This document shows, piece after piece, positions 13,699 to 20,206 of a stretch of DNA of 20,206 nt. Both the position numbers and the translations under genes were made by a program. Origin of the DNA: a bacterium. GTDB taxonomy: Bacteria; CG03. The notes beneath the pieces were generated by a model, which saw nothing but the letters and a program-made list of their open reading frames with translations, ran no database searches and was not told the origin of the DNA. The stretch is from contig VMTI01000171.1 in NCBI GenBank assembly GCA_013791675.1, forward strand, positions 1 through 20,206. Direction: 5' to 3'. Numbering within the stretch: position 1 is the first letter of the stretch; each line of letters opens with the position of its first letter.

Positions 13699-15303
13699 TT
13701 ATTTTTTACTTTCAACAAACACGTGGAAAGGTATTTTGAACAGCCGCTCCACAATGCCGGTCAAGGGTCCCGTTATGGTCTTTGCCGGCATCATGCCGGT
13801 CTTCGGATTGGAAAGAGGCCCCTGCACTTTCACAAAAATAGGAAGAAGGGATTTCGCATCGCCCAGAAGCACATAACCCACCAGCGGTATCTTTGAAATC
13901 ACGTCGGTAACAAATTTCTGCGCCTGAAACCCGACAACAATATCAATAGTGTTTTTATCTATATCAACATTGCCATACACACTGGTGCGGGAATGTTCAT
14001 TTTCTATAAGAACATCTTTCGCAAGTATAGCAGTGCCTGTTTTTATTATCTCGCCGCTTACAAAATTTATCGGGAAATGCCCCGAATAATCGGGAAAACG
14101 GCCGAGCAGATAATTAAAAACATCTATCGTCTGAAGAATATTGTAAAGCATTGAAAGTTTGGAAAACTCGCCGGAACCTTTTTTAATCAGCGCGCGGGCA
14201 TTGCAGAATTTGAGCTTGCCGAATTCGCCGGCGCATTCAATATCCCCCGCCAAAACGCCCTTAAACAGAGCCTTATTTATGACGAGCTTTGTGAACTGCC
14301 CATTCAGTGAAAAATCCTTAAGCGTTAAACGCCCCGACGCTTCAGCCGAAAATACAGGGACATCCACAAATATATTTTCCAGCGTGAGCACACCTTTATC
14401 AAGCGTGCCGGATGCCGCGGCACGCTGGAGCGTGCCTTTTATTTCGGCAAAAAATCTTTTCCCTTTAAAATATATCTGGCCGGAACCGCCCATACCGCCG
14501 TATATCACATCCGAAAGAAAAAGATTTCCGTTCAGGCTGTTTCTGTCGGAAAAATTGCCCTCATAAACAATATCCGAACCAAAAAAACCGCTCACTTCGC
14601 TCTTCAATCCGAAAACACGCAGAACATCGCTCGCCGGCAGAGATGTATTTTTCGCGGCGATTTTCCAGCCTTTCAAATAACGGGCATGGGCGGTAAAAGG
14701 ATGCGCGCCGAAACCTGAAATCAAAGTGATTCCGGTTCCGGGGCCTGAAAGATCTATAATCAGAGAAGCGTTGGAAAATTGAAACAGCCTCCCCGAATCT
14801 TCGTCAAAAAAAGAAGCTTTGCCGTAAACAAATCCTATATGGCCGACCGAAAATTTATAACCGTCAGAAGAACGCGCCCCGCCCGAGGTCACGGAATTTA
14901 TCAGAGGGCTTATGTTAAAACCGCGCTTTCGCCGTTCTATTCTTATGTCTGGATTATTAAAAATAATATCTTTAAAAAAAATCCTTTTGCTTCTGAGCCC
15001 GGAAACATCGCATTTTATAACAGCGTTGTCCGCGCTCAGAAATTCGCCCGACGCGCATGCCGCGCGGGGCGAGACACAGACAATATTGCCCGCGGGCGTT
15101 ATATAAATAAAAGCGGTTTTTATATCGCTCGCCAGATATCCGGAAAGAACGCGGAGAATATAGGGCTTCAGCGTTAAATTCAGTAAAATCATCACCGCCG
15201 CTATAAAAAGCATAGCGGCGCCTATAAGCGTAGCCGCGAAATCAAAGGCTTTTTTAAAAACTATTTGCAAGAAGATATTTCTTTCCAGGCTTTCACCGGG
15301 CAT
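13699..15303 (-). CDS. AsmA-like membrane-anchored envelope protein
   Basis: 534 residues. One N-terminal membrane helix (about 21-45, FAATLIGAAMLFIAAVMILLNL) is followed by a long beta-rich region typical of AsmA/DUF748-like and bridge-type lipid-transfer proteins. Repeated features include IIFNNPDIRIERRKRGFNISPLI (about 113-135), several short LTLENIFV/LTLKDFSL strands, and a C-terminal block KIPLVGYVLLGDAKSLLPIFVKVQGPLSNPK that matches the AsmA-like C-terminal region. Such proteins span or line the periplasm and are linked to outer-membrane lipid homeostasis, which supports a diderm cell. The ATG at 15303 has AGGAAG 5 nt upstream and lies 43 nt inside rnfB. An alternative TTG at residue 12 is weaker. 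Family call is moderately sure; the exact role is unknown. Confidence 0.7.
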   Translation of the reverse strand: MPGESLERNIFLQIVFKKAFDFAATLIGAAMLFIAAVMILLNLTLKPYILRVLSGYLASDIKTAFIYITPAGNIVCVSPRAACASGEFLSADNAVIKCDVSGLRSKRIFFKDIIFNNPDIRIERRKRGFNISPLINSVTSGGARSSDGYKFSVGHIGFVYGKASFFDEDSGRLFQFSNASLIIDLSGPGTGITLISGFGAHPFTAHARYLKGWKIAAKNTSLPASDVLRVFGLKSEVSGFFGSDIVYEGNFSDRNSLNGNLFLSDVIYGGMGGSGQIYFKGKRFFAEIKGTLQRAAASGTLDKGVLTLENIFVDVPVFSAEASGRLTLKDFSLNGQFTKLVINKALFKGVLAGDIECAGEFGKLKFCNARALIKKGSGEFSKLSMLYNILQTIDVFNYLLGRFPDYSGHFPINFVSGEIIKTGTAILAKDVLIENEHSRTSVYGNVDIDKNTIDIVVGFQAQKFVTDVISKIPLVGYVLLGDAKSLLPIFVKVQGPLSNPKTGMMPAKTITGPLTGIVERLFKIPFHVFVESKK

Positions 15304-16073
15304 TTGCTTCCTGCCGTTAAAAGCTGAGAAGAATCTTTCAGTTTATCTTCCAAAACCACAGGCAGATTGTCTTTCATTATCAGGACGCCGTCGGGATTAA
15401 ATTTTTTTCCGGCGCATATACCGCAGGCGAAACAGCCGTTTTTGCAATATGCCCTCACTTCCGTTTTATCAGGGCTGCTGCAGGCGACATAATATTTTCG
15501 CGACACAGGCAGCAGCTCAATAATGCCCTTCGGGCAGGCTTTAACGCACAAGCCGCAGCCGGTGCATTTTGCGTAATCAACCTTCGCTGTTCCTTCCGGT
15601 CCGACTTTTATGGCGCCGAAAGGGCACACCGTTTCGCAGTCCCCCAATCCAAGGCATCCGTAAAAACATTCCAAATGGCCGCCGCCCAGAAGCTCCGCCG
15701 CCTGGCAGGAAGCCACGCCCTTATACGCGAATTTAAGAACGCTTCCGCCGGCGCATCTCACTACAGCTGTTTTTTTCTCCGATGAACCCGATGATGAAAA
15801 AATAGTTTTTAAAAATTTAATGCTCTCTTCGTCCGCCGACGAGCACTTCCCAATTTCGGCATCACCGCTTACCACGGCCTTTGCGTATGCCGCGCAGGAA
15901 GCAAATCCGCAGGCGCCGCAATTTAATCCGGGAAGAGCCGATGCCACCATTGCCTCTTGCGGATCTTCTTTTACGGCAAGAAATATATCCGCAACGGCTA
16001 AAAATAAAGCGAAAAGCCCTCCGGCGGCTCCGAGCAGAACGGGGGCCGCTAAAATTCCGTCCATGGCAATCAT
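15261..16073 (-). CDS. rnfB: Rnf complex iron-sulphur subunit RnfB
   Basis: 270 residues. RnfB receives electrons from ferredoxin in the membrane-bound ion-pumping ferredoxin:NAD+ oxidoreductase. An N-terminal membrane helix (about 7-33) is followed by the 4Fe-4S motif LPGLNCGACGFASCAAYAKAV (C52, C55, C60, with C77). Two ferredoxin-type clusters then follow (C136, C140, C146, C150 and C170, C173, C176, C180). Further cysteines at 210, 214, 217 and 220 (YCKNGCFACGICAGKKF) suggest another cluster. It is the last rnf gene and overlaps rnfA by ATGA. The NADH-facing subunit RnfC is not in the window. Confidence 0.93.
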   Translation of the reverse strand: MIAMDGILAAPVLLGAAGGLFALFLAVADIFLAVKEDPQEAMVASALPGLNCGACGFASCAAYAKAVVSGDAEIGKCSSADEESIKFLKTIFSSSGSSEKKTAVVRCAGGSVLKFAYKGVASCQAAELLGGGHLECFYGCLGLGDCETVCPFGAIKVGPEGTAKVDYAKCTGCGLCVKACPKGIIELLPVSRKYYVACSSPDKTEVRAYCKNGCFACGICAGKKFNPDGVLIMKDNLPVVLEDKLKDSSQLLTAGSKCPVKAWKEISSCK

Positions 16074-16645
16074 TTCATCATTCCCGAAAAACCCATGAAA
16101 ATAAGCGCGAGGCAGCCCGCGGTTATAAGCGCTATCCCAGCGCCCCTGAAAGGTGCGGGTATATCAGCGGTGTCAATCCTCTCCCTGATTCCCGCCATTA
16201 TCAGCAGAGCAAGCAGAAATCCGCTTCCCGCGCCGAAAGCGTAAAAAATACTTTCTATAAAATCGTAATTTTTTATCACCATAAACAGAGTCAATCCGAG
16301 AATGGCGCAGTTTGTAGTTATCAGCGGCAGATATATTCCAAGCCCGCTGTAAAGCGGCGGAATAAATTTTTTCAGGAACATCTCAACAAACTGCACAAGG
16401 CTGGCTATAACAAGTATGAACACCACATTCTGGAGATACTGCATATTATACGGCACAAGAATTTTGTGATAAATGCCCCACGTCACTGAGGCGGATATCA
16501 CCATTACGAGTGTTACGGCAAAGCCCATGCCCGAAGCTTTTTTTAAATCTGTGGAGACTCCCAGAAAAGGGCAGATGCCGAGAAAATAACTGAGAATAAA
16601 ATTATTGACAACGGCGGCGCCTATAAAAATCAGAACATAATTCAT
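16070..16645 (-). CDS. rnfA: Rnf complex membrane subunit RnfA
   Basis: 191 residues, about six membrane helices, usual length. RnfA and RnfE are paralogues that share a membrane [2Fe-2S] centre; candidate ligand cysteines here are C25 (LGICPFLGVS) and C113 (TTNCAILGLTLF). The start MNYVLIFIGAAVVNNFILSYFLG is family-typical. It is coupled to rnfE upstream and rnfB downstream by ATGA overlaps. The Rnf role follows from the rnfD-G-E-A-B order and the multi-cluster RnfB, which the Nqr complex does not have. Confidence 0.95.
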   Translation of the reverse strand: MNYVLIFIGAAVVNNFILSYFLGICPFLGVSTDLKKASGMGFAVTLVMVISASVTWGIYHKILVPYNMQYLQNVVFILVIASLVQFVEMFLKKFIPPLYSGLGIYLPLITTNCAILGLTLFMVIKNYDFIESIFYAFGAGSGFLLALLIMAGIRERIDTADIPAPFRGAGIALITAGCLALIFMGFSGMMK

Positions 16646-17232
16646 TTTATTTTATATTTCATCTTCAGCGCCTGATGCGCCCCCACGAGCAGCCCCAGAG
16701 TTATAAAAGCCCCCGCGGGAAGTATCATAACAAGAAACTGGGGAAAGAATGCCGGCACCGCCTTGAAACCGAGCAAAGTGCCGGAGCCGAGAATTTCCCT
16801 GATCGACCCCATAAGGCAAAGAATTAAAGTGAAACCCGTTCCCATACCCAGCGCATCAAGCATGGACGGCACTATGCCGTTGCGTGAAGCAAAAGCTTCG
16901 GCGCGGCCGAGTATTATGCAATTGACGACTATCAGCGGAATAAACGGGCCCAGCGCACGGCTTATCTCATAATAATTGGCCTGGAGAAAAATATCGGCAA
17001 TGGTAACAAATGTCGCTATCACGACTATGTAAGATGCTATTCGCACCTGTGTGGGCACGGCTTTTCTGATAAGCGAAATTATAACATTGCTGAAAAACAG
17101 CACAAATATAACGCTCACCCCCATGGTCAGGGCGTTCACCACGTTCGTCGTCACCGCCAGAGTCGGGCATAATCCGAGCAGATAGCACAGTATGGGATTT
17201 TTTTCAAACAGCCCTTTGACGAACTCTTTCAT
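16642..17232 (-). CDS. rnfE: Rnf complex membrane subunit RnfE
   Basis: 196 residues with about six membrane helices. The N-terminus FVKGLFEKNPILCYLLGLCPTLAVTTNVVNALTMG is characteristic of RnfE/NqrD. Candidate [2Fe-2S] ligands are C22 (LGLCPTLA) and C105 (VVNCIILGRAEAFA), which mirror those of RnfA. The conserved AEAFASRNGIVPSMLDALGMGTGFT loop is complete. It overlaps rnfG (upstream) and rnfA (downstream) by ATGA. Confidence 0.95.
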   Translation of the reverse strand: MKEFVKGLFEKNPILCYLLGLCPTLAVTTNVVNALTMGVSVIFVLFFSNVIISLIRKAVPTQVRIASYIVVIATFVTIADIFLQANYYEISRALGPFIPLIVVNCIILGRAEAFASRNGIVPSMLDALGMGTGFTLILCLMGSIREILGSGTLLGFKAVPAFFPQFLVMILPAGAFITLGLLVGAHQALKMKYKIK

Positions 17233-17756
17233 TCTTTGATTACCGCCCTCATTCGCGCCAGCCTTTCGTTTATCATCTTTACAACCGCGCGGGAAGATAT
17301 TGTCGCTCCCGTCACCGCCTGTATATCATATTTTTCACGCGGGGCAGTCTTCACGACGGTAAACGGTGAATTTTTCACAAGAAACTGTTTCAAAAATTTG
17401 TCTTTTGTCACTTCCCCGCCAAGCCCGGGAGTTTCAAGGCATTTCAGTATTATGATTCCTTTAATTTCTTCCATATTTTTATCAACGCCGATAACGGCCT
17501 TGATTTCATCCTGGAAACCCATAATTGAGGACTCAAAAGCGTACCCTTCCGCGCCGGCTCTCCAGTATTGCTCACCGCCGCCGGAAAGCTCGGTGATATC
17601 TTCTCCCGGAAAAATTGCGAGAACGGCCGCCATTTTGGCGCGGTTTTCATTCGCGGCGATTTTCCCGGCTGATTTCTCCCACACAAATGAAAGGATGAGG
17701 CCGCTCAAAAAGCACAGGCAAAGCAGAAACAATGTTATCTTTATAATTTTTTTCAC
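17229..17756 (-). CDS. rnfG: Rnf complex FMN-binding subunit RnfG
   Basis: 175 residues, starting with GTG at 17756 (confirmed on the minus strand); AGGAG lies about 11 nt upstream. A single N-terminal membrane helix (about 4-25) anchors a periplasm-facing domain. The flavinylation motif is VTGATISSRAV (148-158), with T152 as the expected covalent FMN residue. LKCLETPGLGGEV (104-116) is the other family signature. It overlaps rnfD by GTGA and rnfE by ATGA. Flavin attachment would need an ApbE enzyme, which is not in this window. Confidence 0.93.
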   Translation of the reverse strand: MKKIIKITLFLLCLCFLSGLILSFVWEKSAGKIAANENRAKMAAVLAIFPGEDITELSGGGEQYWRAGAEGYAFESSIMGFQDEIKAVIGVDKNMEEIKGIIILKCLETPGLGGEVTKDKFLKQFLVKNSPFTVVKTAPREKYDIQAVTGATISSRAVVKMINERLARMRAVIKE

Positions 17757-18709
17757 TTCTTTAAAATCTCCTTTTTAACATCATTTTCTCCGAAAGATTT
17801 CTTCGGGGGAATTTTTTCAAGCAGCGGAGCCAGGGCATTCATAATGAGTATGGAAAACATAACTCCCTCCGGATAGCCGCTGAAATACCTCAGAAGCATC
17901 GTGAAAAATCCGCATCCGGCGCCGAAAATAATTCTTCCCCTGAAATTCGCCGGCAGCGTGACAGGGTCTGTCGCCATAAAAAAAGCGCCCAGCATTAATC
18001 CGCCGGCAAACAAATGAAAAACAGGGCTGCCGTAGGATTTCCCCCCGAGCAAATAAAACAAAGTAGAAATAACCCCGACCATGCCGAGATAAAATAACGG
18101 CACCCTGTAATCTATGATTTTTCTGATGAGAAGATAAGCTCCTCCCCCTATAAGAAGAATCGCCGACGTCTCACCCACACAGCCCGGGCAGTTTCCAATA
18201 AAGATTTTTCCGGCCTCCCATATCTCACCCGAAAATTTCCACGCGCCCAGGGGCGTCGCTGTCGTGAGCGCGTCAAGCGGAGATATCCATGTCGTCATGG
18301 CGGCGGGAAATGCCCCCATAAGAAAAGCTCTTCCCAGCAGCGCGGGATTAAATATGTTCGCTCCGAAACCTCCGTAAAAATGTTTTCCGAACACAACCCC
18401 GAAAATAATGCCGTAGGCGGCGTAGGAAAGAGGCAGCGACGGCGGCAGTGTCATGGTGAAAAGAAGCCCGGACACAAGAACGCTGCCGTCATTGATAAAT
18501 CTTTTTTTTCGTATCCTTATAAACGTGAATTCAGCTGCATAGGCGAAAAATACTGAAACCGCGTAAAGAGCAGCCGCCCGCCTTCCCCACAAATAAAGCG
18601 AATACGCCAAAGCCGGAATCAGGGCAATGACAACATTCCTCATAACGAACGGCACGTCATGCCGCGAAAAATCGTGTGGCGACAGCGATATTTTAAATTC
18701 TCTTTTCAT
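17753..18709 (-). CDS. rnfD: Rnf complex membrane subunit RnfD
   Basis: 318 residues with about nine hydrophobic segments. RnfD/NqrB proteins form the core of the ion-translocating unit and carry a covalently bound FMN. Conserved segments include FINDGSVLVSGLLFTMTLPP (71-90), FGKHFYGGFGANIFNPALLGRAFL (107-130) and MATDPVTLP near residue 245. The flavinylation site aligns with LDALTTATPLGAW (145-157), where the usual S/T-G-A-T is T-T-A-T; T152 is still in the position to be modified. The C-terminal NALAPLLEKIPPKKSFG is typical. It overlaps the lgt stop by ATGA. rnfC, which normally precedes rnfD, is missing here. Confidence 0.93.
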   Translation of the reverse strand: MKREFKISLSPHDFSRHDVPFVMRNVVIALIPALAYSLYLWGRRAAALYAVSVFFAYAAEFTFIRIRKKRFINDGSVLVSGLLFTMTLPPSLPLSYAAYGIIFGVVFGKHFYGGFGANIFNPALLGRAFLMGAFPAAMTTWISPLDALTTATPLGAWKFSGEIWEAGKIFIGNCPGCVGETSAILLIGGGAYLLIRKIIDYRVPLFYLGMVGVISTLFYLLGGKSYGSPVFHLFAGGLMLGAFFMATDPVTLPANFRGRIIFGAGCGFFTMLLRYFSGYPEGVMFSILIMNALAPLLEKIPPKKSFGENDVKKEILKK

Positions 18710-19458
18710 TTTCTTCGTTTTTGAAAAGTCGCGCTAAAATAAACCAGCGACGATATCGCGAAGATAATAGCAATAATCTGCATAATTGTTAAACCAAAAA
18801 ATCCCGGAACGTTATCGCCTCTGATGAATTCCATAAAAAATCTTATTAAACCGTATCCCGCCAGATAAATCACCGTGCGGAGCCCCGTTTTCTTCAACGG
18901 TGTTTTCAAAATAAGAAAAAAAAGCGCGAAATTGAGAGCGCTCTCATAAAGCTGTACGGGATGAAGTGAAACGCCGCATGGCGCGAGAGACGCGGCATCG
19001 TTAAAGGTGACTCCGGGAAGGCATCCGGATGAACTGCCCCAGCAGCATCCGGCCATAAAGCACCCTATTCTGCCTATGGCCTGGCCGAGAATCATGGGCG
19101 CGGCAAAATAATCGCAGAATTCGGGAAAAGGGATTTTGCTTTTTTTCGCAAAATAAACCAGAGCCAGAAAACCGCCTATAATTCCGCCGCCGACCGCCAG
19201 TCCGCCGTGCCAGACATAAAAAAACTCAAGCGGATTCGCCGCTAAAGTTTCAAAATCCCAGAAAATAAAATGAAACAGCCTCGCGGATACAAAACCGCTC
19301 AGGACCGAAAAAAATACAATGTCTTCCAGGCGGCGCCCGTCTATACGGCCGGCGACTTCTCTTTTAAGCGCAAACCACGCCGCCATAACAGCGATAAATA
19401 TGAGCAGCCCGTAAGTATGCAGCGTTATGGAGCCTATGCTCAGAATACGGGGAAACAT
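18706..19458 (-). CDS. lgt: Prolipoprotein diacylglyceryl transferase
   Basis: 250 residues with about seven membrane helices. It transfers diacylglycerol from phosphatidylglycerol to the cysteine of the lipobox in preprolipoproteins at the inner membrane. Signatures: ITLHTYGLLI (11-20), SARLFHFIFW, WHGGLAVGGGIIGG (83-96), GQAIGRIGCFMAGCCWG (125-141) and HPVQLYES. The GCFMAGCCWG form replaces the GNFxNxE of proteobacterial Lgt, as in many other phyla. GGAG lies 5 nt before the ATG. It overlaps rnfD, so it may be co-transcribed with the Rnf genes, and it follows trxA by 65 nt. Confidence 0.94.
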   Translation of the reverse strand: MFPRILSIGSITLHTYGLLIFIAVMAAWFALKREVAGRIDGRRLEDIVFFSVLSGFVSARLFHFIFWDFETLAANPLEFFYVWHGGLAVGGGIIGGFLALVYFAKKSKIPFPEFCDYFAAPMILGQAIGRIGCFMAGCCWGSSSGCLPGVTFNDAASLAPCGVSLHPVQLYESALNFALFFLILKTPLKKTGLRTVIYLAGYGLIRFFMEFIRGDNVPGFFGLTIMQIIAIIFAISSLVYFSATFQKRRK

Positions 19459-19523
19459 GCCTGCTCCAAAAAAGATTTTTTCATTGGCTTAATATAACAT
19501 ATTCCCGCAAAATAAGCGGCAGT

Positions 19524-19838
19524 TTATAAAAGCAAATCTATTTTTCCGGTTATAGTTTCTTTGGGAACGGCTCCTACAAGCTGGTCAGCCAACTTCCCGT
19601 TTTTGAAAAAACCGATAAACGGTATGCTGCTGATACGGTATTTCGCCGAGGTCTGTCCGGCTTCGTCAACATTCAGCTTACAAACCTTCACTCTGCCCTC
19701 GTATTCGCCCGATATTTCTTCCACGACCGGAGCTATCATTTTGCACGGGCCGCACCAGTCAGCGTAAAAATCCACCATAACCGGAATCTCCGATTGAATA
19801 ACTTCCTGCTCAAAATTTTCATCATTCAAAATAATCAT
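19524..19838 (-). CDS. trxA: Thioredoxin
   Basis: 104 residues, a single thioredoxin domain with the WCGPCK active site (28-33) in VDFYADWCGPCKMIAPVVEE. The cis-proline loop reads SSIPFIGFFKNG (70-81), with F in place of the common T after the proline. No signal peptide is visible, so it is probably the cytoplasmic disulfide reductant. The start overlaps the small basic ORF upstream by ATGA. Confidence 0.95.
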   Translation of the reverse strand: MIILNDENFEQEVIQSEIPVMVDFYADWCGPCKMIAPVVEEISGEYEGRVKVCKLNVDEAGQTSAKYRISSIPFIGFFKNGKLADQLVGAVPKETITGKIDLLL

Positions 19839-19951
19839 TTTATAGTTTCCTTTACTCCTTTTTTTCGTTCCCGTTTTTCTTTTACGGATAATGCTGACTT
19901 GTTTTGATTTGCCCGTTTGTTTTTGTCTTTTTTTCCACCTTTGTCGCCCAT
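19835..19951 (-). CDS. Lys-rich 38-residue micro-protein
   Basis: The ATG at 19951 gives 38 residues (MGDKGGKKDKNKRANQNK, then SALSVKEKRERKKGVKETIK); a longer in-frame start at 20017 lies in the promoter. It contains 12 lysines and 3 arginines, no cysteine or aromatic residue, and is probably disordered. A perfect AGGAGG sits 7 nt upstream and the end overlaps trxA by ATGA, so it is very likely translated. I recall similar short MGDKGxKKDK proteins annotated as hypothetical in other bacteria, but cannot confirm this. Function unknown; a nucleic acid or ribosome contact is possible from charge alone. Confidence 0.75.
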   Translation of the reverse strand: MGDKGGKKDKNKRANQNKSALSVKEKRERKKGVKETIK

Positions 19952-19958
19952 TTTGAAA

Positions 19959-19964
19959 CCTCCT
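19959..19964 (-). promoter_or_regulatory. AGGAGG ribosome-binding site that fixes the micro-protein start
   Basis: On the minus strand AGGAGG lies 7 nt before the ATG at 19951. This perfect Shine-Dalgarno match decides the 38-residue start over the longer reading. Confidence 0.85.
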
Positions 19965-19990
19965 TTCTTCTTCAACAACAGTGATATTTG

Positions 19991-20018
19991 ATTATACCAA
20001 ATAACAGCATAATTCAAA
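19991..20018 (-). promoter_or_regulatory. Promoter of the micro-protein/trxA transcript
   Basis: A consensus -10 TATAAT (19991-19996) preceded by TGG (near extended -10), with TTTGAA (20013-20018) at a 16-nt spacing on the minus strand. It lies about 40 nt before the ATG at 19951. The rest of the gap to 20112 shows nothing else clear. Confidence 0.6.
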
Positions 20019-20111
20019 GCATAAAAGTGTATCTCTCACGATATATAGCTTTTTTATGGTGAAATTATTAGTGCAGGGTTGGTCGGAAAGATGCAACTCT
20101 AAAATGAATTG

Positions 20112-20206
20112 CTATAAATTCTGTTTTGCTTTTTCAATATTTCTAACTTGCTCTATTGTAGGGAAGTTGTGCTTTTTATGAGCATTGCATTTTTTGCAAG
20201 CTATTA
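20112..20206 (-). CDS. C-terminal end of a probable HNH-type protein (truncated by window edge)
   Basis: Only the last 30 residues and stop are in the window; I translated them by hand. They begin IACKKCNAHKKHNFP and end with a helical, charged TIEQVRNIEKAKQNL. The ACKKCNxxK pattern, a CxxC followed by a basic residue run, matches the zinc-finger end of many HNH endonucleases (typically NLxxACxxCNxxK). With so little sequence the family call is tentative. The surrounding DNA is visibly AT-rich compared with the genes to its left. Confidence 0.45.
   Translation of the reverse strand, partial: IACKKCNAHKKHNFPTIEQVRNIEKAKQNL

Noticed and set aside
19439..19483. Short leader ORF (14 codons, MKKSFLEQACFPVF) overlapping the lgt start
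   Set aside because: It has no ribosome-binding site of its own and its TTTTTTGGAG segment is the lgt ribosome-binding site; probably chance.
19504..19523. Terminator between trxA and lgt
   Set aside because: The CCGC/GCGG stem is 4 bp and is followed by GAATAT rather than a T-tract, so read-through from trxA to lgt is as likely.
19952..20017. 60-residue version of the micro-protein
   Set aside because: Its first 22 codons lie in the -10/-35 region and the ribosome-binding site; AGGAGG points to the ATG at 19951.
1..20206. CRISPR array, tRNA, rRNA, insertion sequence or prophage genes
   Set aside because: I saw no regularly spaced direct repeats, tRNA-like cloverleaf, rRNA segments, transposase motifs or phage structural genes in the window.

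Overview
This 20.2 kb window looks like a chromosomal stretch from an uncultured, deep-branching, anaerobic, diderm bacterium. The oxygen-sensitive tyrosine lyase ThiH and an Rnf ferredoxin:NAD+ oxidoreductase point to anaerobiosis. Lgt, a peptidoglycan gene (murA) and an AsmA-like envelope protein point to a walled cell, probably with an outer membrane. Overall style and gene order remind me of Omnitrophota or Elusimicrobiota, but that is an impression, not a demonstrated placement. Apart from one plus-strand gene, everything lies on the minus strand and is packed tightly, with many 4-nt ATGA/GTGA stop/start overlaps.

Left edge (1-1190): the 5' part of an Rrf2/IscR-type regulator with three cluster-type cysteines reads off the left end. 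A DUF559/Vsr-like nuclease-fold protein diverges from it. Each has a recognisable sigma70-type promoter in the shared 119-bp gap, and the nuclease gene appears to be leaderless.

Thiamine block (1239-4608, minus strand, transcribed thiE-thiS-thiG-thiH-thiF): thiazole synthesis and thiamine-phosphate coupling. thiC and thiD are absent. I see no TPP riboswitch; a perfect 12-bp palindrome lies in the leader.

Central operon (4774-11384, minus strand, transcribed rpmE-prfA-prmC-murA-hisD-hisB-hisA-hisI-CBS): it starts at a strong promoter (TTGACA, 17 nt, GACAAT) and ends at a clear stem/T-tract terminator after the CBS-domain gene. It joins a ribosomal protein, release factor 1 and its methyltransferase to the first committed peptidoglycan step and to four of the histidine genes. 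hisG, hisF, hisH, hisE and hisC are not here.

Upstream pair (11492-13599): cinA plus an unrecognised protein with a possible UBA-like N-terminus, overlapping by ATGA.

Right block (13699-19951, minus strand, transcribed small Lys-rich ORF-trxA-lgt-rnfD-rnfG-rnfE-rnfA-rnfB-AsmA-like): thioredoxin, lipoprotein diacylglyceryl transferase, five of the six Rnf subunits (no rnfC) and a large membrane-anchored AsmA-like protein. At the right edge is the C-terminal tail of what looks like an HNH-type protein.

Most of the window is housekeeping. The points I rate highest are the Rnf cluster without rnfC, the CinA with a degenerate N-terminal motif coupled to an unknown protein, the leaderless nuclease gene divergent from an Rrf2 regulator, a dispersed GC-rich repeat that supplies both a protein C-terminus and a terminator T-tract, and a 38-residue basic micro-protein coupled to trxA.
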